Position numbers and translations under genes: made by a program. Shown here one piece after another: positions 24,767 to 36,908 of a stretch of DNA of 64,000 bases. How positions within the stretch are numbered: position 1 is the first letter of the stretch; every line of letters starts with the position of its first letter. Under the pieces are notes generated by a model, which was given only the letters and a program-made list of their open reading frames with translations, was not told the origin of the DNA and did no database searches. Source of the DNA: Dactylonectria macrodidyma. Taxonomy: Eukaryota > Ascomycota > Sordariomycetes > Hypocreales > Nectriaceae. The stretch lies in assembly GCA_020744425.1 (NCBI GenBank), contig JAGMUV010000011.1, positions 248,001-312,000 of the forward strand. The letters are read 5' to 3'.

Positions 24767-27700
24767 TTAGGCAAAATTGTCCGATCGATCCACCCAGATG
24801 TCTTCCAGCTCCGCGAAGCTGTGGAAGTGGACCGGCCTGTGCTGGTCGCTGTAAAACGGAAGCGGTGTGTCAAGCTTGACAGGTACCGACTTCTTCTCCA
24901 TCCCGGCGAAGGCGGTGCCCATGAAACTGTAGTTCCACTTGCCATCGGCCGGGACCAGGAAGAAACCCCTGAATCTCGGGCTCAGCAGAAGTTTGCGCTT
25001 CTCACCCATCGTCGTCGTGAACCCCTGAGGCTGGTCGCTCTGCGTGTCCTTATTCTCCGCTCCCCATTTGTAGCCTGCAGGCGTGAGGCCCCAAGCAGAC
25101 AGCGACACGCTGCCGGGAGTGAACGAAACAGACACGGTTGCTGTGTTTGTCTTGTCCCATTCGGGGTGGGAGTCCAGAAGCTTCGAATGTTCCGTCACAT
25201 CCATCGCTGACATGTACGGGAGCTCGTTGCCAGATATGGTATGGATCACACCAAGTGGCTCCATGCCCTCAAGGTACTCGCTCTGCGGGAGCTGCTGTTG
25301 GAGCTGCACATTGCGCAGACCTCCAATCTGTGGGACCATGACGATACACTTGATCTCCTTGACTTGGTCGTTGTCGGGCGCCGATGAACCATAAAGGTAA
25401 CCAGCCACCTGCACCCTAAGATCAGCGATGGTTATGAACCGCTTTAGGATGTTGTTAGGCATAACATAGGTTATGTCATCGAGGTCGTTATCGACGGATG
25501 AAACATAAATGTTCTTAGCCCTAGTCCGCAGGTTCGATGTAGCAATGGCTCGCGTTCGCCATTCTGTCTTAGAGGCAAACGTCTGCTGCTCAAATTGCGA
25601 GGTCGTGGTCACGATTATCTCCTCGCCGTGCACGTTCTGAGTCTTGGTGGTCACCGCAGTCAACTGCTGCTGCTCTTGCTGCTGCTTCTCGATCTCCGCA
25701 GCCTGCTGTCGCTGCATGGATGGTGCAGAGATCTCCATGCCCAAGATGATGTCTCGTACCTCACTGCTCGTCAAACTGGAGACATTGACATTGTTCTTCT
25801 TCCCGTAGTCGTTCAGGATAAGATCTCGGAGTTGCGTCTCAACCTTGATCCAGTCCTCGTCCGATAGCGACGGCCAGATATGATGGTCATGGGTGATAAC
25901 AGTCTTATCGGGGCGGAGGATCAGCTTCGTCTTGTCGGGATTGACGTGCAGAGCGCGGAGAATCAGGACAAGACGGGAGAAGGCAGTGTAGGATGAGATG
26001 CTCTTGAGCCACTCATCGTATAGGTTGAAGAGAACCATCTGGGGTTCGGTGGCACGTAGAATCATGTCTCCCAGCTTCTCGACCTTCATGGCAGCCTGGA
26101 AGGGAAGCTGCAGCTCGGAGGCACGGATAGAAATGTTGGGGAAATCAAGCAGATGGACCTCAAGAGGATCCAATAGACCCTTTCGGGTCACGATAAGCTG
26201 TTTCGGTTGCTCTTCCACTGGCAGGGATCGAATCAAGGCAGCAACTTCTTCAGCAGTCTTCCACTTGGCCAGCTGGCCAAGACGCTTCTGTCCAGCCCAG
26301 ACACTGGTGTGGATAATCTTCAGGAAGAGCTGACCAGTGCGAGGGTTGAAGATGAAAATGGCACCATTGATCGGCTTGGTCGTCAAGTTGCCCTCAAACG
26401 TCTTGTGAATGGTAACACGGTAGACGTTGGTATCATCGATGAACAGCTGGGTCTGGTTGCTGAAGAGTTCAGAGTAGTTCTGTGAGTTCAGGAACTCTTG
26501 GTTGCTCTCCGAAGCATAGAGCTGCAGACCCTTGCGGATACGCTCACGCAGGACGTACAAAGCCGGGTTCGCCTTCATAACCTTGGCCATGGCCTGCTGG
26601 ACGAGTACCTTCAAGCCGGGGAAGTACATGCCGTAGGCGGAGTAGAGGTTGTACGCCAGATCAATACCAATCATGAGGCCTGTAGCGGAGGGGTAGATGC
26701 TAGCGCTGTCGGTAGTGTAGTCGAGGTACTTGGCGCGAGTGTACCGCTCGATGTCGTGAGAATCGTAATCGCCATAGCGGAGCTGCACATCAATCCAGAA
26801 CTTGTTGGTAGTAGTAGGCTCAATGACATCTTTGGTGTCGTAGAGGAGCGAGGGTCGCGTAACGTTCCACTTATGACTAGCAAAGAGCAGAATATCGGCA
26901 CAAGAGCTGTTCATCTTGTACGACTTTCGGGGGTGAATCGTTTCCTTCTGGACCGTCTCAATGCCAAGCGATTCCAATTCCTGGTCAAATACCTGACAAA
27001 GATCCATCACAACTGACTCGTGGATTTTCTGCCACAGATGGGCTCGGAAGATCTGGATGAGAGAGATCTTCAACGTCGGGATCTTTCCGTGGAGGAAGAT
27101 GCCGGTCAAATCCAGCTGGACCTGGAAACCAACATAGACGTTGGCTCTGTTGATCGTCGGCGACCACCACAAAGTGAAGCGACGATTAGGGATCTGATTC
27201 AAACCAGATCGTTGGGCGTTGGTGAGCTTTTTGAATTTCATCGATTCTTCAAAACCACTGTTGTGAAGCACTAGATAGTCGTGTCGTAGATAGAGCTGGT
27301 CCCGGTCAACACGGAACCCAGCCCATTGTGTCGTCTCTGGTTCCAGGATGATGTCCTTGATTATGAAACTATGAGCCTGGGGAATGAAGCGCTCTACTGC
27401 CTTTTTGCGCGTCAAAAGACAAGGAACCTCGCCCAAATTGCCGAATATCTGAGCGAAAAGTTGAGGATATTGCTCAGTGCGAGCTGGGTTCCACATCATT
27501 CGCCGCTTGGTCCAGACACTGAAGCCCAGGGAGCGAGCAAGGGCAACAGTATCCCAAAAGAGAGCCGAATGCCAGCGCTCGCTTTGGCTGAAGCCAAACA
27601 TGTTTTCGGGATAGACATACCAGCCATCGCTATCGAGCAAGCCTGCAAGCACTGCGAGACGGACAGATCGTGAGTTCCTCATGAACATCGTGGGGATACG

Positions 27701-30700
27701 TTTCTGGTCAATTTGGGGACCAGTCAATCCAGATTCCGTCAGTAGACCGAGCTGGCGCAGTGCCAGGAGAAGCGTGTTTATGCAGGAACCCTGTGCGCCG
27801 CTCACGATCTGCTCAGCAAGCTGCTCCTGTTCTTCCTCTTGCAAGGTACCGTATGCCCGATTACCAGGCTGTAGTCGAGTGATCTGATGGCTCTGGGGTG
27901 GGTCATCCTCGTCGTGACCTTCATCAATATCACTAAGGGTGTCCACCATGTCAAGGTATGCATCATGGACGTCGTCCAACTCCTCAGACACCATATCAGG
28001 AGACCCAACAAGACCCATGAGCTCCTCATCAGACCTCAGTTGAAAGAGGGCATCGTCGGGGATGGAACCAGCAGGAGAAGGACTGGGGTCCCGTAGGTTC
28101 ATCGAGGAGGCAAAAGACGAGTCCAACTCATGGTCGGCATTCCCGAATCGAGATCGTTGAGCGGAAACCGGAGGGGAGCTTGGAGGGCTCGAACTCAGGT
28201 GATGCTTGACGCCAGCCCCGGTTTCAGGACCTCCCATAGAATCCAGGGCTCCTGTGGAAGGAGGAACCCAAACCCGGGCCTCACCGGGTTGACGATCCAG
28301 CTGGAATGTCCACCCAGCATCAAGGCGTTGTTTGATGATCGTTTGTCGCGCCTGGCGTCTTTCCAGCCTGCCATGAACCCCTTGTTCGGCGGCTTGGGGC
28401 AGTGGGCGGTCCATGAGAGATGATCTTCCCACTATAGCGTACCCCAGTTGCCCATGCCACTCAAGTTGAAGGTCGAGCTCAGCAGCGTACCTAACGAGAA
28501 ACTCTCGAACCTCGGCCTCATGGCTCGAGTACACTGTTGTGGAGTGGCGGTTTCCATCACCAAGCCAAAGCCCAAGGAAGTATGGGTTACAGGGCACTGG
28601 TTCCTCGGAGAGATCAAAACCAGGGGACCTGAAAAGCCTGTGTTTAGCCCTCTCTTTGGGATCCAGGCTTGCGAACTCAGCTGCGGTCATCTCAACAGTA
28701 TCGTAACGCTCAGCTACAGAAACCTCTTGAAGTGTCAGGCTTGCGAGACTAGGATCCTCATCGGACTCATAACCCGAATCCTCGAGGTCGCTTTCGGGTT
28801 CAGGAGTGGAGCGTGGCAATGATGGGAACGCAAAATAACGTCCGTACTTCTTGTAGTTGCGGGAACACATCACTCGGATCCTCAGATTAGAGCCATTCTT
28901 GTTCCATAGGAGAGACATGTTCGGAAGCCCGGTGTCCAGTCTGAGCTCCCCCCCTTTACCATTCGCAGACTTGTCCAAGAACCGCTCACGGAGGCTGGTG
29001 AGGGTCACATCATTATCATCATGGATCTGACGGCTCTTGGTGACTGCAGCTGCAAAGGCATCCTCCTTCGTTGGGTAGAACGTTGGTGGGTGATCCACGT
29101 GTACTTTGAGATTTGTTCTCTCAGGGTTTCCCCAGGCGAAAGTGGCAAACTCAGCACGACTCCCACGCCCAACTGGCAGGTTGACAATGTACGATTCTTG
29201 TCGAGTTGTGATACCCGTGGTACCATTGAGCATGTTGCGAACTTGGGTGGCTCCGGAGCTGCCTCGCTCAGCGTTGAGGATCCAAGCAATGGCGCTCCTG
29301 AGAGCAGAGATGAAGGTTGGACGCTGCTTGACGAGATTGTTTGGATGATCTCCATCGGCAGGATCCGAGCTAGGCTCAGGCAAATCACCCATCTGGTCCT
29401 CAAAGCGTACACGATGATCCTGGGCAGAAGGGCCTTCATAAGTGTTGCCAGCACTCTTTTCCCTATGAAGGACCAGGATATGATTGGGGGTAACGACAAG
29501 ATCCTCCTTGCGGCTCCCGATCATGATGCGATAAAGGCGTTCCTGGCCTTTCACCACGTTAAAGGCGCGTCGTGGTCCTCCGTCTGGACCCAGAAGAAGA
29601 TCACCCTCCTGGACATCCTCAACCGCAACCTGAGAGTGGTCGTACCGAAGCAGCATAGTTCCATAAGCAAGGCAAGCCTTTTCCCAAAAGAGGCCTTCCC
29701 ACGATGGAAAACCAGTTGCTTTGAAGAGGGTGTGCTCAAGAATTGTCTCGACACCACCAAGCGCCTGGATGACGTCGGTGCGGTAAGCGTTTAGGTTCCA
29801 CAATTTTCCGTCATGGCGCTGGCTAGTCCACCAAAAAGGATTGCTCTTCATGAGCTGATAGATCTTGAACTCAGCTCGAGCGCGGAATCCCTTGTCGAAG
29901 CTCAGGGTGCTTCGGTCCTTCTGGAACAGGGTGTTGATACGGGGCAAACCACGATCCCAGCTATCCTCGAGATCCTCAAGCGTGAGACGACGGTTCTGTT
30001 GATTCGCTTCAAGGCGCTTCTGGGAGTACTCTGTCCAAACTCGCTGGGAGTCGATAAACTCGGCCTCCCAAGGGATGATGTAACGGAAAATGTTGGGAAT
30101 TAATGTCTCCTCGTCATGGGTCATACCAGCACGGTAGTGAGTGACACCAGTGTCAGTTTGTTTCGACCAACGCTTGTCACTGGCAGGAATCAAGATGTGA
30201 GAGCCTGAAATCATGCCAAGACCGCCAAGCTCCTTGGGGGTGTAGAAGACAGCAGGGGGAAAACGCGAAGGCATCTTGGAATTTAGACCAATCTTGACTC
30301 GGGTCTGAATCTTCGTCTCACACTTGACAATCGTGTCGAGCAGGTCAACGGTCGACACAGCCGCTTCTCGATAGTATGTGAAAAGCGCAATCAAAGCAGT
30401 GTTCCACTTGTTCGCGATCTTGGTGAACGTAGTGGATCCTGAAGACATGAGGATCTGTCGGATTCGGTTGTTAAACTTCTGAATGTCCTCCTCAGTAACT
30501 TGCAAAAAGGCGTGTGCAGTCCGCTCCTTGGTGGTGTTGTCGACAAGCGACCAAACGCTGTCCTTAACTGGGAACTCCTCGTTCGTGTTCCGAATCTTGG
30601 GCAGGATGCGGACCTCGAAGCCAGCCATCGAGAAGAGCAGATTCGGGTTGTCACGGCTGTACACGCTAACAAAGCTGTCATCCCAGTCAATTGTAGTGAC

Positions 30701-33700
30701 TGATCGGGGAAGGCGGTTCTTGATGTCCCAGAAGACAGCTCGACCCAGGTTCACATCATGTCGCATCAAGCGCATGCGAGAGTCTCTGGGCCAGCACTTC
30801 TTGCTCTTGTAGCCAATGACATTCTCGAAGTTAGGATCCGGCTGTTCCGTGAGAAACCGTTGAATGAGATCCCTTGACTCTTCGGCGGTAAATCGAAGGA
30901 AAATCCAGATTTTGTCGATGTATCGAGTGTACAGGCGGATCGGATGTCTAGTCTCCGTTTCACGATCGCGGAACTGCAGGAAATCGTTGGGGCTCTGGGG
31001 AGGTCCAGCAATCTCGCTGGCTCGCTGAGGGCCAAGGAGCAAAAGATCCAGGACAAGGCCGTAATATTGGAAAACGAATGCCGAGAATTGAAGACCTCGG
31101 ATCATGCCATAACTGTTGACATGGTTCATGTCCTTGTAGGTGAGTTGGACGTTGTTCTTGGCAGTGATGTAATCAGCCAAGTTGTGGTCCATGATCAGCC
31201 TCAGAAGAGAGTTGAGGAGAGTAAGTTCCATCTTCTCGTACACCTTAGAGAGCTCCGTCTCGATCATGACGTTGCACTCCCCATTCTCAGATTCCCAAAC
31301 ACCGCCCAAGTTGTTGATACCCTGAGCCCACTTGTACACCAGCAGCGGGGGAACCTCAGAATCAGATGGCTTGATCCATGCGGGGAAGAGATGTCGCTGA
31401 TCGGCCTGGTACCAGAGGTACTGGTCCAGGTAGGCATCACTGATCTTCTCAATGGGCTCGATATCATAGACGGGGTTGATGGTGCTGTAGTTATCGTTCA
31501 TGTCAATGTTGACCTCCTTGAAAGCTCGCTGAGTGAGCAAGAAACGCTTGATTCGCTCCAGAGTAGTGCCAGGGCTATCATATGCTTGCTCGATCAGGGC
31601 CAACTCTTCACGCTGGCTCTGGTTGAGACGCCCCTTAACTGAGTATGCCTCCCTGAGTCGCTCGAGCGCCAGAATCAGGATTTTCGTGTCGTGCTTGTAT
31701 GAAACACTGGGGAAAGGAATAGGAGAAAACTTGCGCGATTCCAGCCAGTGGACGGTAGTCGTGTAGATGGCAACAGCCTCTTCAGATGAGACATAGGGAC
31801 CATCCTTCATGTGGTTGTGCTGTCGCTCCTGCTCAGCCTTCAACCACAGTCGGGTCAATCGGCCAACGTTCTTCTTCGCCACAGTCTTATCAACCGTGGC
31901 ACCACGGCGAATACGCTCACGGTTGTAGTGAGCCACGGACACCCACCAGTCGGCCTTAGACTTAACATATCGGAGAATGATATTCTCGATAGGTGCAGGC
32001 AAGCCGGGGACCTTCCAGGGAATATTACTCTTCCAGCATCTCCACGCCTCAGACAGGTGCTGAAGGACAGTGTTGACCTTGTTTTGCTTGATTCCTTCAG
32101 GCATCATGTCCATTAAATCAGCCATGACGGAGGCGCGGAGTTCCAGATCGAAGTGAGACTCCACACGCTGTTTGGTAACAGTTTTTGCGACACCCTTACT
32201 GTGTCGGCCCTCGAACTGACGGGACAGCAGGTTGCCTAGCCATCTTTCGAGAAGAGGAATAATACCTCGCATGAAAAACAGCCAAACTCTCCAGGCAGGG
32301 GCCCAGAAACCACACCCAGGTCCCTTTCCAACAGGTCCAGAGTTGAATCGGTAGTAGATAAGATGCTTAAGATCCTTGCAGGTTCGGATTTGGTGCATCA
32401 GCTTGTACTTGTATCGGTACATACCCGTGAGCTGACCGACGTGGTTAAAGGCATACAGAATACCATCGGCAAGCTGGAAAGCGTCGATGTTGCCCAATCT
32501 GTACTGAACTTGTGCATCCACAATCAGCTTCGTTAACCTCAAGATTTCTCGCATAAGATGGAATGCATTTCCGAATCGAGACTTCTTTCGCTCCTTGGTG
32601 GTAAGGGTCTTGACGGGCTTCAAGTTAAAGTTGTAATCAAGATGAAGGTAAGTGAGGTTTTTGCGGTGGATGAGGAGGTTCAGCATGTTGAAACCCTGTC
32701 GACACACCTGAAGACCGGCTTCTACCCAGTCGATGGTGGTTTGCTGGAAGAACTTGGTCTGCTTCAGAGACTTCAGGAGGTTCTGCTTGTTCTGGGCCTT
32801 CGGTGTCTTCTTGTGAAGTTCGTTGAGAACATAGTTCTTCAACAGCTTCTGGTATGAGACTCGGACCTTAACTGGGGGGCGGTCGGAGGGAGCATGCTCT
32901 AGATACCACTGCTTAACCAGGGGAACGTCCTGAGCTCGAACCATTTGGCCTGAACGTCGATCGAAGGGAAACGGGGCCCACCAAAGTTCGACTGCGGCGG
33001 ATGTGTGCTCGTTCTCCAATTCCTCATCATCGAGGAATGGCTCAACACCGGCGGGGAGTTCAAAAGCGTCCTCCTCTGGCTCCTCATTATTTCCAGGACC
33101 AAATAACTCATCCTCGAGTGACACTACAACATTCTTGGACGCAACCGTTCGAGATGAAATAGGGTTGATGCGGCGGTCAAAGTGGAAGGTCGGGAGATCG
33201 GGATCATCGGCTCGGTTGAAGACAATCTGAGGGTGAGACTGCCAAGACTGGTGGACACTTCTCGGGAGAGAGTTGTAGAGATATGGGAATGCGACCCGGA
33301 ATTCTGTTCGGATCGGGTTTCTAAAGATGATGCGATCAATCGCGTTGAACTCACCAAAGTCTTCGTCGTTTGGGTCAATGTCTTTGTACAGGGGTTCGAA
33401 TCGAGGACCACCGGGGAGGGCAACGTTGAGCGCCTTGGCTGAGAGAAGACTCTTCAGTTCAAACAGGTAGAAGTAGTTCTTATCCACGACATCGGAAACG
33501 AGAGGTCGACTGAGACGGAAGAGCGCCGCCATCTGTGGCAAAGTAAGGTTCCACGACTTGTAACTGGGCCCATTGACGTGGGGTGTGTCCAGCAAAGGTC
33601 GGTGGTCGTAGAACCACTCGTAGATGGCCTCGTCATCCTCCTCGTCCAGCTCCATCTGAATGGGCTCCAATGGTTCGACGTCTTCGATGTTCTCGGACCA

Positions 33701-34288
33701 TGACAGTGGCGGTTCTTCGTCATCGAATGGCGGGAATCGCATGCGCTTAAATAACCTTCGGTCGGCTTTCTCTTTTCGCATGAAAGTCCACATCATTGCC
33801 CACTGTGCAAAAAATACCGGCTCGATGACTCGAGGGATCTCGTTGACCAGTGTCAGACAACCGTTCACGTGGTAGAGAACCTTCACTTCACGTGCAGATT
33901 CCCATGGCATAGGCATGTTCTCGAGGAGCTTCAGAACCGCATGGGGCATGAACTTGAGCGCTCCAAGGTAGCTACGCTTGTCGTTCGTATACTTTTTCTG
34001 CGACACATCGCCAATGTCCTTGACAATCTTTCGCAAATGCTCGGGGGGCATATCGGCCTTCTGAGACTGTACAAAGCCGCCCTTGCGCTTCTCGCCGAAG
34101 CGGTTGCGCTGGGTCCGGAGCCATTCCTTCTTCTTCTGTGCGAACTTTGCGATCTGGGGATCGGTCGGGGGACGATAGCCTGGAGGAGGAGGCGCCGGAG
34201 TCGATGGGGGAGGCGGGAGAGAAGACGAAGGAGGAGGTGGAGGTGGAGGACCCCAGCCTGGGGGTGGCGGCGGAGGGGGCTGCGACAT
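24767..34288 (-). CDS. PRP8: Pre-mRNA splicing factor Prp8 (U5 snRNP) containing an intein
   Basis: Central scaffold of the spliceosome catalytic core. One uninterrupted frame of 3173 codons; removing the 805-residue intein (27260-29674) leaves 2368 residues, the normal size of fungal Prp8. It starts [13 protein letters not shown], the usual proline-rich head. The N-terminal domain includes [16 protein letters not shown]. The reverse-transcriptase-like and linker regions precede GLFWEKA at about residue 1538. After the intein the chain resumes with [19 protein letters not shown] and continues through the endonuclease-like and RNase H-like domains. The C-terminal Jab1/MPN-like domain contains [20 protein letters not shown], and the chain ends in [14 protein letters not shown]. 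No intron was seen in 9.5 kb. The host protein can only work if the intein removes itself after translation, since the insertion sits in a core region. Divergent from the complex I gene. Confidence 0.97.
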   Translation of the reverse strand: MSQPPPPPPPGWGPPPPPPPSSSLPPPPSTPAPPPPGYRPPTDPQIAKFAQKKKEWLRTQRNRFGEKRKGGFVQSQKADMPPEHLRKIVKDIGDVSQKKYTNDKRSYLGALKFMPHAVLKLLENMPMPWESAREVKVLYHVNGCLTLVNEIPRVIEPVFFAQWAMMWTFMRKEKADRRLFKRMRFPPFDDEEPPLSWSENIEDVEPLEPIQMELDEEDDEAIYEWFYDHRPLLDTPHVNGPSYKSWNLTLPQMAALFRLSRPLVSDVVDKNYFYLFELKSLLSAKALNVALPGGPRFEPLYKDIDPNDEDFGEFNAIDRIIFRNPIRTEFRVAFPYLYNSLPRSVHQSWQSHPQIVFNRADDPDLPTFHFDRRINPISSRTVASKNVVVSLEDELFGPGNNEEPEEDAFELPAGVEPFLDDEELENEHTSAAVELWWAPFPFDRRSGQMVRAQDVPLVKQWYLEHAPSDRPPVKVRVSYQKLLKNYVLNELHKKTPKAQNKQNLLKSLKQTKFFQQTTIDWVEAGLQVCRQGFNMLNLLIHRKNLTYLHLDYNFNLKPVKTLTTKERKKSRFGNAFHLMREILRLTKLIVDAQVQYRLGNIDAFQLADGILYAFNHVGQLTGMYRYKYKLMHQIRTCKDLKHLIYYRFNSGPVGKGPGCGFWAPAWRVWLFFMRGIIPLLERWLGNLLSRQFEGRHSKGVAKTVTKQRVESHFDLELRASVMADLMDMMPEGIKQNKVNTVLQHLSEAWRCWKSNIPWKVPGLPAPIENIILRYVKSKADWWVSVAHYNRERIRRGATVDKTVAKKNVGRLTRLWLKAEQERQHNHMKDGPYVSSEEAVAIYTTTVHWLESRKFSPIPFPSVSYKHDTKILILALERLREAYSVKGRLNQSQREELALIEQAYDSPGTTLERIKRFLLTQRAFKEVNIDMNDNYSTINPVYDIEPIEKISDAYLDQYLWYQADQRHLFPAWIKPSDSEVPPLLVYKWAQGINNLGGVWESENGECNVMIETELSKVYEKMELTLLNSLLRLIMDHNLADYITAKNNVQLTYKDMNHVNSYGMIRGLQFSAFVFQYYGLVLDLLLLGPQRASEIAGPPQSPNDFLQFRDRETETRHPIRLYTRYIDKIWIFLRFTAEESRDLIQRFLTEQPDPNFENVIGYKSKKCWPRDSRMRLMRHDVNLGRAVFWDIKNRLPRSVTTIDWDDSFVSVYSRDNPNLLFSMAGFEVRILPKIRNTNEEFPVKDSVWSLVDNTTKERTAHAFLQVTEEDIQKFNNRIRQILMSSGSTTFTKIANKWNTALIALFTYYREAAVSTVDLLDTIVKCETKIQTRVKIGLNSKMPSRFPPAVFYTPKELGGLGMISGSHILIPASDKRWSKQTDTGVTHYRAGMTHDEETLIPNIFRYIIPWEAEFIDSQRVWTEYSQKRLEANQQNRRLTLEDLEDSWDRGLPRINTLFQKDRSTLSFDKGFRARAEFKIYQLMKSNPFWWTSQRHDGKLWNLNAYRTDVIQALGGVETILEHTLFKATGFPSWEGLFWEKACLAYGTMLLRYDHSQVAVEDVQEGDLLLGPDGGPRRAFNVVKGQERLYRIMIGSRKEDLVVTPNHILVLHREKSAGNTYEGPSAQDHRVRFEDQMGDLPEPSSDPADGDHPNNLVKQRPTFISALRSAIAWILNAERGSSGATQVRNMLNGTTGITTRQESYIVNLPVGRGSRAEFATFAWGNPERTNLKVHVDHPPTFYPTKEDAFAAAVTKSRQIHDDNDVTLTSLRERFLDKSANGKGGELRLDTGLPNMSLLWNKNGSNLRIRVMCSRNYKKYGRYFAFPSLPRSTPEPESDLEDSGYESDEDPSLASLTLQEVSVAERYDTVEMTAAEFASLDPKERAKHRLFRSPGFDLSEEPVPCNPYFLGLWLGDGNRHSTTVYSSHEAEVREFLVRYAAELDLQLEWHGQLGYAIVGRSSLMDRPLPQAAEQGVHGRLERRQARQTIIKQRLDAGWTFQLDRQPGEARVWVPPSTGALDSMGGPETGAGVKHHLSSSPPSSPPVSAQRSRFGNADHELDSSFASSMNLRDPSPSPAGSIPDDALFQLRSDEELMGLVGSPDMVSEELDDVHDAYLDMVDTLSDIDEGHDEDDPPQSHQITRLQPGNRAYGTLQEEEQEQLAEQIVSGAQGSCINTLLLALRQLGLLTESGLTGPQIDQKRIPTMFMRNSRSVRLAVLAGLLDSDGWYVYPENMFGFSQSERWHSALFWDTVALARSLGFSVWTKRRMMWNPARTEQYPQLFAQIFGNLGEVPCLLTRKKAVERFIPQAHSFIIKDIILEPETTQWAGFRVDRDQLYLRHDYLVLHNSGFEESMKFKKLTNAQRSGLNQIPNRRFTLWWSPTINRANVYVGFQVQLDLTGIFLHGKIPTLKISLIQIFRAHLWQKIHESVVMDLCQVFDQELESLGIETVQKETIHPRKSYKMNSSCADILLFASHKWNVTRPSLLYDTKDVIEPTTTNKFWIDVQLRYGDYDSHDIERYTRAKYLDYTTDSASIYPSATGLMIGIDLAYNLYSAYGMYFPGLKVLVQQAMAKVMKANPALYVLRERIRKGLQLYASESNQEFLNSQNYSELFSNQTQLFIDDTNVYRVTIHKTFEGNLTTKPINGAIFIFNPRTGQLFLKIIHTSVWAGQKRLGQLAKWKTAEEVAALIRSLPVEEQPKQLIVTRKGLLDPLEVHLLDFPNISIRASELQLPFQAAMKVEKLGDMILRATEPQMVLFNLYDEWLKSISSYTAFSRLVLILRALHVNPDKTKLILRPDKTVITHDHHIWPSLSDEDWIKVETQLRDLILNDYGKKNNVNVSSLTSSEVRDIILGMEISAPSMQRQQAAEIEKQQQEQQQLTAVTTKTQNVHGEEIIVTTTSQFEQQTFASKTEWRTRAIATSNLRTRAKNIYVSSVDNDLDDITYVMPNNILKRFITIADLRVQVAGYLYGSSAPDNDQVKEIKCIVMVPQIGGLRNVQLQQQLPQSEYLEGMEPLGVIHTISGNELPYMSAMDVTEHSKLLDSHPEWDKTNTATVSVSFTPGSVSLSAWGLTPAGYKWGAENKDTQSDQPQGFTTTMGEKRKLLLSPRFRGFFLVPADGKWNYSFMGTAFAGMEKKSVPVKLDTPLPFYSDQHRPVHFHSFAELEDIWVDRSDNFA
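27260..29674 (-). mobile_element. Full-length Prp8 intein with LAGLIDADG homing endonuclease
   Basis: In-frame protein intron of 805 residues (Prp8 residues 1539-2343) between N-extein ..GLFWEKA and C-extein SGFEESMKF.., the site used by most fungal Prp8 inteins. Splicing residues are all present: Cys1 ([12 protein letters not shown]), the block B motif TPNH, and the C-terminal His-Asn (HDYLVLHN) followed by Ser+1. The endonuclease carries two dodecapeptides with their acidic residues: FLGLWLGDG at about intein residue 365 and LAGLLDSDG at about 678. The conserved lead-in [17 protein letters not shown] precedes the second. Two segments go beyond the minimal plan: roughly residues 95-285 between block B and the first dodecapeptide, and an acidic, Ser/Pro-rich, probably disordered linker of about 200 residues between the dodecapeptides. 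There is no stop or frameshift, so both splicing and homing activity are plausible; activity itself is inference. Confidence 0.95.
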
Positions 34289-35169
34289 GATGACTTTGCG
34301 ATGCGCTCAAATGTTGATGATCGTAAAGCTGCCTGTCGAAGGCTACACGCCGTCGCGCCTGTTCCGACGCGCTTCCGCTTCTAGGTTCCTTGATTCAATG
34401 TTGAGTTGATGACGGTATCTTGGTCGCGGGGTTTCAGTGATGTAACAGATGCCGGTCGCGCAGAATTTTGCGCAGCGACGACCAGAGGCGACGTTTGTTG
34501 CAGAGCTCTTGATGAAGTCGCCCCCGTCACGACAAATTTCCTGTCGGACGAGAGACGCGCTAGGCAGGTGTGGGTCCCATCACGTGATTGTCTTGGCATT
34601 TGATGATGTCTCTAAGGCCGCGACAGAATGAGGTTGCTACCTCCAGGCAGCCTCTTATAAAAATCCTTTTTTTCTTACGTTGATGTGATGATATCTAGCT
34701 GTATCTAGTGCTTTCTTTTGGTCGTGTTCTTTCACCTAGTCATATCGTGCCTTGCATTTTATTATGGCTGGCCATACAACTGACTACAGTTTTAAGAGGT
34801 GGCCCCAGCAACGAGTTGTGACGAACTCTGAAGGAGGGATATCACGCGCGAAAAAAGCTCAAATCTAACGATCAAGTCAATATAAATGATAAAACACAAC
34901 CCCCTACGAAAGAATAACATTATATATCACGGATAGCATGGAGACCCATCAACAGATCCTTGGCCCAGAGCTGCAAGTCAGAGGTCTAGGGTATGTGGGC
35001 TGGGAACATGACCCCAGCCAATTACATGCACTGGAATTTGGTTACCTAAGCCTTCAACTTCAACTCCCACGCATCGTCGTTCCAGGTAATCGACCTCAAG
35101 CTTGATCATCACGTCAGCCAATTCGCCTCTCACCTGCCCTAGCCAGACATCCGCTGCCGTCGAGTCAAA
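34289..35169. promoter_or_regulatory. Divergent promoter between PRP8 and the complex I subunit gene
   Basis: 881 bases separating opposed start codons. The right half (about 34650-34930) is AT-rich with T-runs and a TATAAAAA motif near 34656. No coding region is supported. Confidence 0.5.
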
Positions 35170-35562
35170 ATGGCGCATCTCAGTATGCATTAGAACCGCC
35201 CCATTGACCATGTCCTGCTAACCGCCTTGTGCTAGATGTTAAGCCCGACCCGGCCTACCTGAAGTTCCAGGGTGCGTGACTTCCCCTCCAATTCCCCCGT
35301 CGATACCGTCCTCGAGCAACCCCTCTAACGCCATGGAATACAGCTATGCAGAAGAGCCGCCACAAGTACTTCCGCTGGACGCCCCGAACTGCTCGCCTTA
35401 CTATCATCTACGTTGCCGTAATCCCGACCATCATGGGATACATTGCCTACAAGACCGACGTGAGTTAGCCGAGGACCGTCAACGCGATGGCACACTGACG
35501 ATTGATAGGGAAAATGGGACTTCCGAGCAAAGCGAAAGGGCGATCTCATTGTCGAGCGATAG
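35170..35562 (+). CDS. Complex I accessory subunit, B15/NDUFB4-like
   Basis: Small single-pass inner-membrane subunit of mitochondrial NADH:ubiquinone oxidoreductase. Assembled from four exons: 35170-35182, 35236-35271, 35344-35459 and 35509-35562 (219 nt, 72 residues). It is invisible as a simple open frame. The product begins [16 protein letters not shown], continues with [17 protein letters not shown], has one hydrophobic segment [16 protein letters not shown] and ends in a basic tail [15 protein letters not shown]. The order PA-[LY]L-[KR], aromatic-rich loop with RxTP, membrane helix, then KTD/KTE and a charged tail matches human NDUFB4 and fungal B15-type subunits. Each intron has GT..AG ends; introns 1 and 3 carry good branch sites. 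The first exon is just 13 nt. Assignment to this subunit rather than another small complex I subunit rests on pattern likeness only. Confidence 0.8.
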
Positions 35563-35774
35563 ATTCCACTGGGATGGAGGAGAAGTGGGACTTGTGTACA
35601 TATATTGGGTTCGCTCTGGGATAGAGACTGCTTCGGAATCCAGTCGAGATAATGAGACTACAACAACAAAGTACAAGACTTCATCAATGTGAAAACCTCA
35701 GAAACACTGCTTTGAAATTTGGGTATAATATAACGTAACGCCATCCTACTGGCCGCCATCCGCCCCGGGTATCA

Positions 35775-36573
35775 TCATGACCGCCATCCTCTGCCTCTTG
35801 AACTCGGCCCAGCACCAGGGCTACCTGGTAACCTCTCTCCTCTCCTCCACTCTCCTCTAGGAAAACCGCCTCCAAATTCATCTCTCCAACCGCCCCTCCC
35901 ACCTCGTGAGCCCCCGCGACCATTGCCATTCTCTCGACCCTGGAACCCTCCTCGGAAGCCGCCGCGACCTTCCCGGGATGGCATGGTCGGTTCTCTCCGG
36001 ATACTCGATGCTGGAGCTACCGATCCATCTGACAGAGGCGGTATCACGGCGCAAGATATGTAGTCCCCAACGACGAATCGGGCATCGTTCAGTGTCTTGT
36101 CCTTGTCCTTCAAACCCTTGACTGGTCCGTCCGTGTCGATATCGTCCGATAATTGTACACTCGGTCCTCCCTCGCCGATGACGATGCTGCCCAGATCCTT
36201 AATTCCGAACCGGGGTTGTGCATTGCTGGCCGCGCTAGTGTTGCGTAGGTCTGGGAAGACGAGTTGGAAAGCGAGGCGTGTGCCGATAGAGGGGACGGGG
36301 AGAGAGGACGGCCTGGCGGCTGCGAGCTCGAAGCCGAGCTCCTCGAGGGTACAATCAGACCATGTGTATACTGATATATGTGCTGGTAAAGATTGCGACG
36401 CAAATTCTTCTGGTCTGTGAGTCGAACTTCGTCAGCATGGGGTTGCTAATTTAAGAGTTGAAGCTCTAGAGGTTCTTGTAATCGTACCTGTGGAAAGCTC
36501 CCTGGCGGTAGAAGAGTTGGACTAGAAAGGGAGCTGTGTCCTCGCGGGCTGATTTTTGCGGAGGCGACGACAT
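35775..36573 (-). CDS. Histone deacetylase complex subunit SAP18
   Basis: SAP18 is a small ubiquitin-fold protein found in the Sin3-HDAC corepressor and in the exon-junction-associated ASAP/PSAP complexes. Two exons: 36573-36488 and 36414-35775, with a 73-nt intron between them; 241 residues. The junction restores FHRPEEF, the hallmark of the family (PFLVQLFYRQGAFHR then LPAHISVYTWSDCTLEELGFELAAA). The fold continues with IGTRLAFQLVFPDLRN, KDLGSIVIGEG and the very conserved TLNDARFVVGDYISCAVIPP. After this the protein carries an extra tail of about 75 residues made almost entirely of RGG/RG repeats (RGGFRGGFQGR..GRGGSRGGRGG), absent from animal SAP18 and suggesting RNA binding or arginine methylation. 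Divergent from PRP18. Confidence 0.93.
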
Positions 36574-36908
36574 GTCGTATGTTGTTCACCACATGAGATT
36601 ATCGAAAAGCCCTTCTTCATTTAGTTATCTTCAGTTGCAATGTTGGAGACATGCAGGTTCCGGGATGCTTGATGTTGTCGCTAGGCACGGAGGCTCACTT
36701 CGAAACTAGCCGGGGTATTTCCGTAATCGATAATCAGGCATGTGGTGATCTCTCTGGCAACTTACACTCTTTGCGACATCTCGATCAATCAAGTCAACAA
36801 TAAAAATCACTTGACCGGCTGCTTTTATTTGCATTGCCGAGAAAGAGCTCTACCGATCAAACCTACGAACGACGATCCTGACCTCCAGAGGGCCTCTCAC
36901 CCGCAAAT
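36574..36908. promoter_or_regulatory. Divergent promoter of SAP18 and PRP18
   Basis: 335 bases between two opposed start codons, so the two nuclear RNA/chromatin genes share a control region. No specific site is claimed. Confidence 0.6.

Noticed and set aside
24518..25210. 230-codon plus-strand frame opposite the PRP8 3' end
   Set aside because: Half of it is the antisense shadow of the conserved Jab1/MPN domain of Prp8; the rest has no protein character.
27260..29674. The PRP8 insertion as a spliceosomal intron or assembly error
   Set aside because: It is open in the host frame for 805 codons and has all conserved intein blocks at a known intein site, which an intron or misassembly would not show.
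35276..35692. 138-codon plus-strand frame as the gene at this place
   Set aside because: It reads through three intron boundaries in the wrong frame; the spliced four-exon model gives a recognisable complex I subunit instead.
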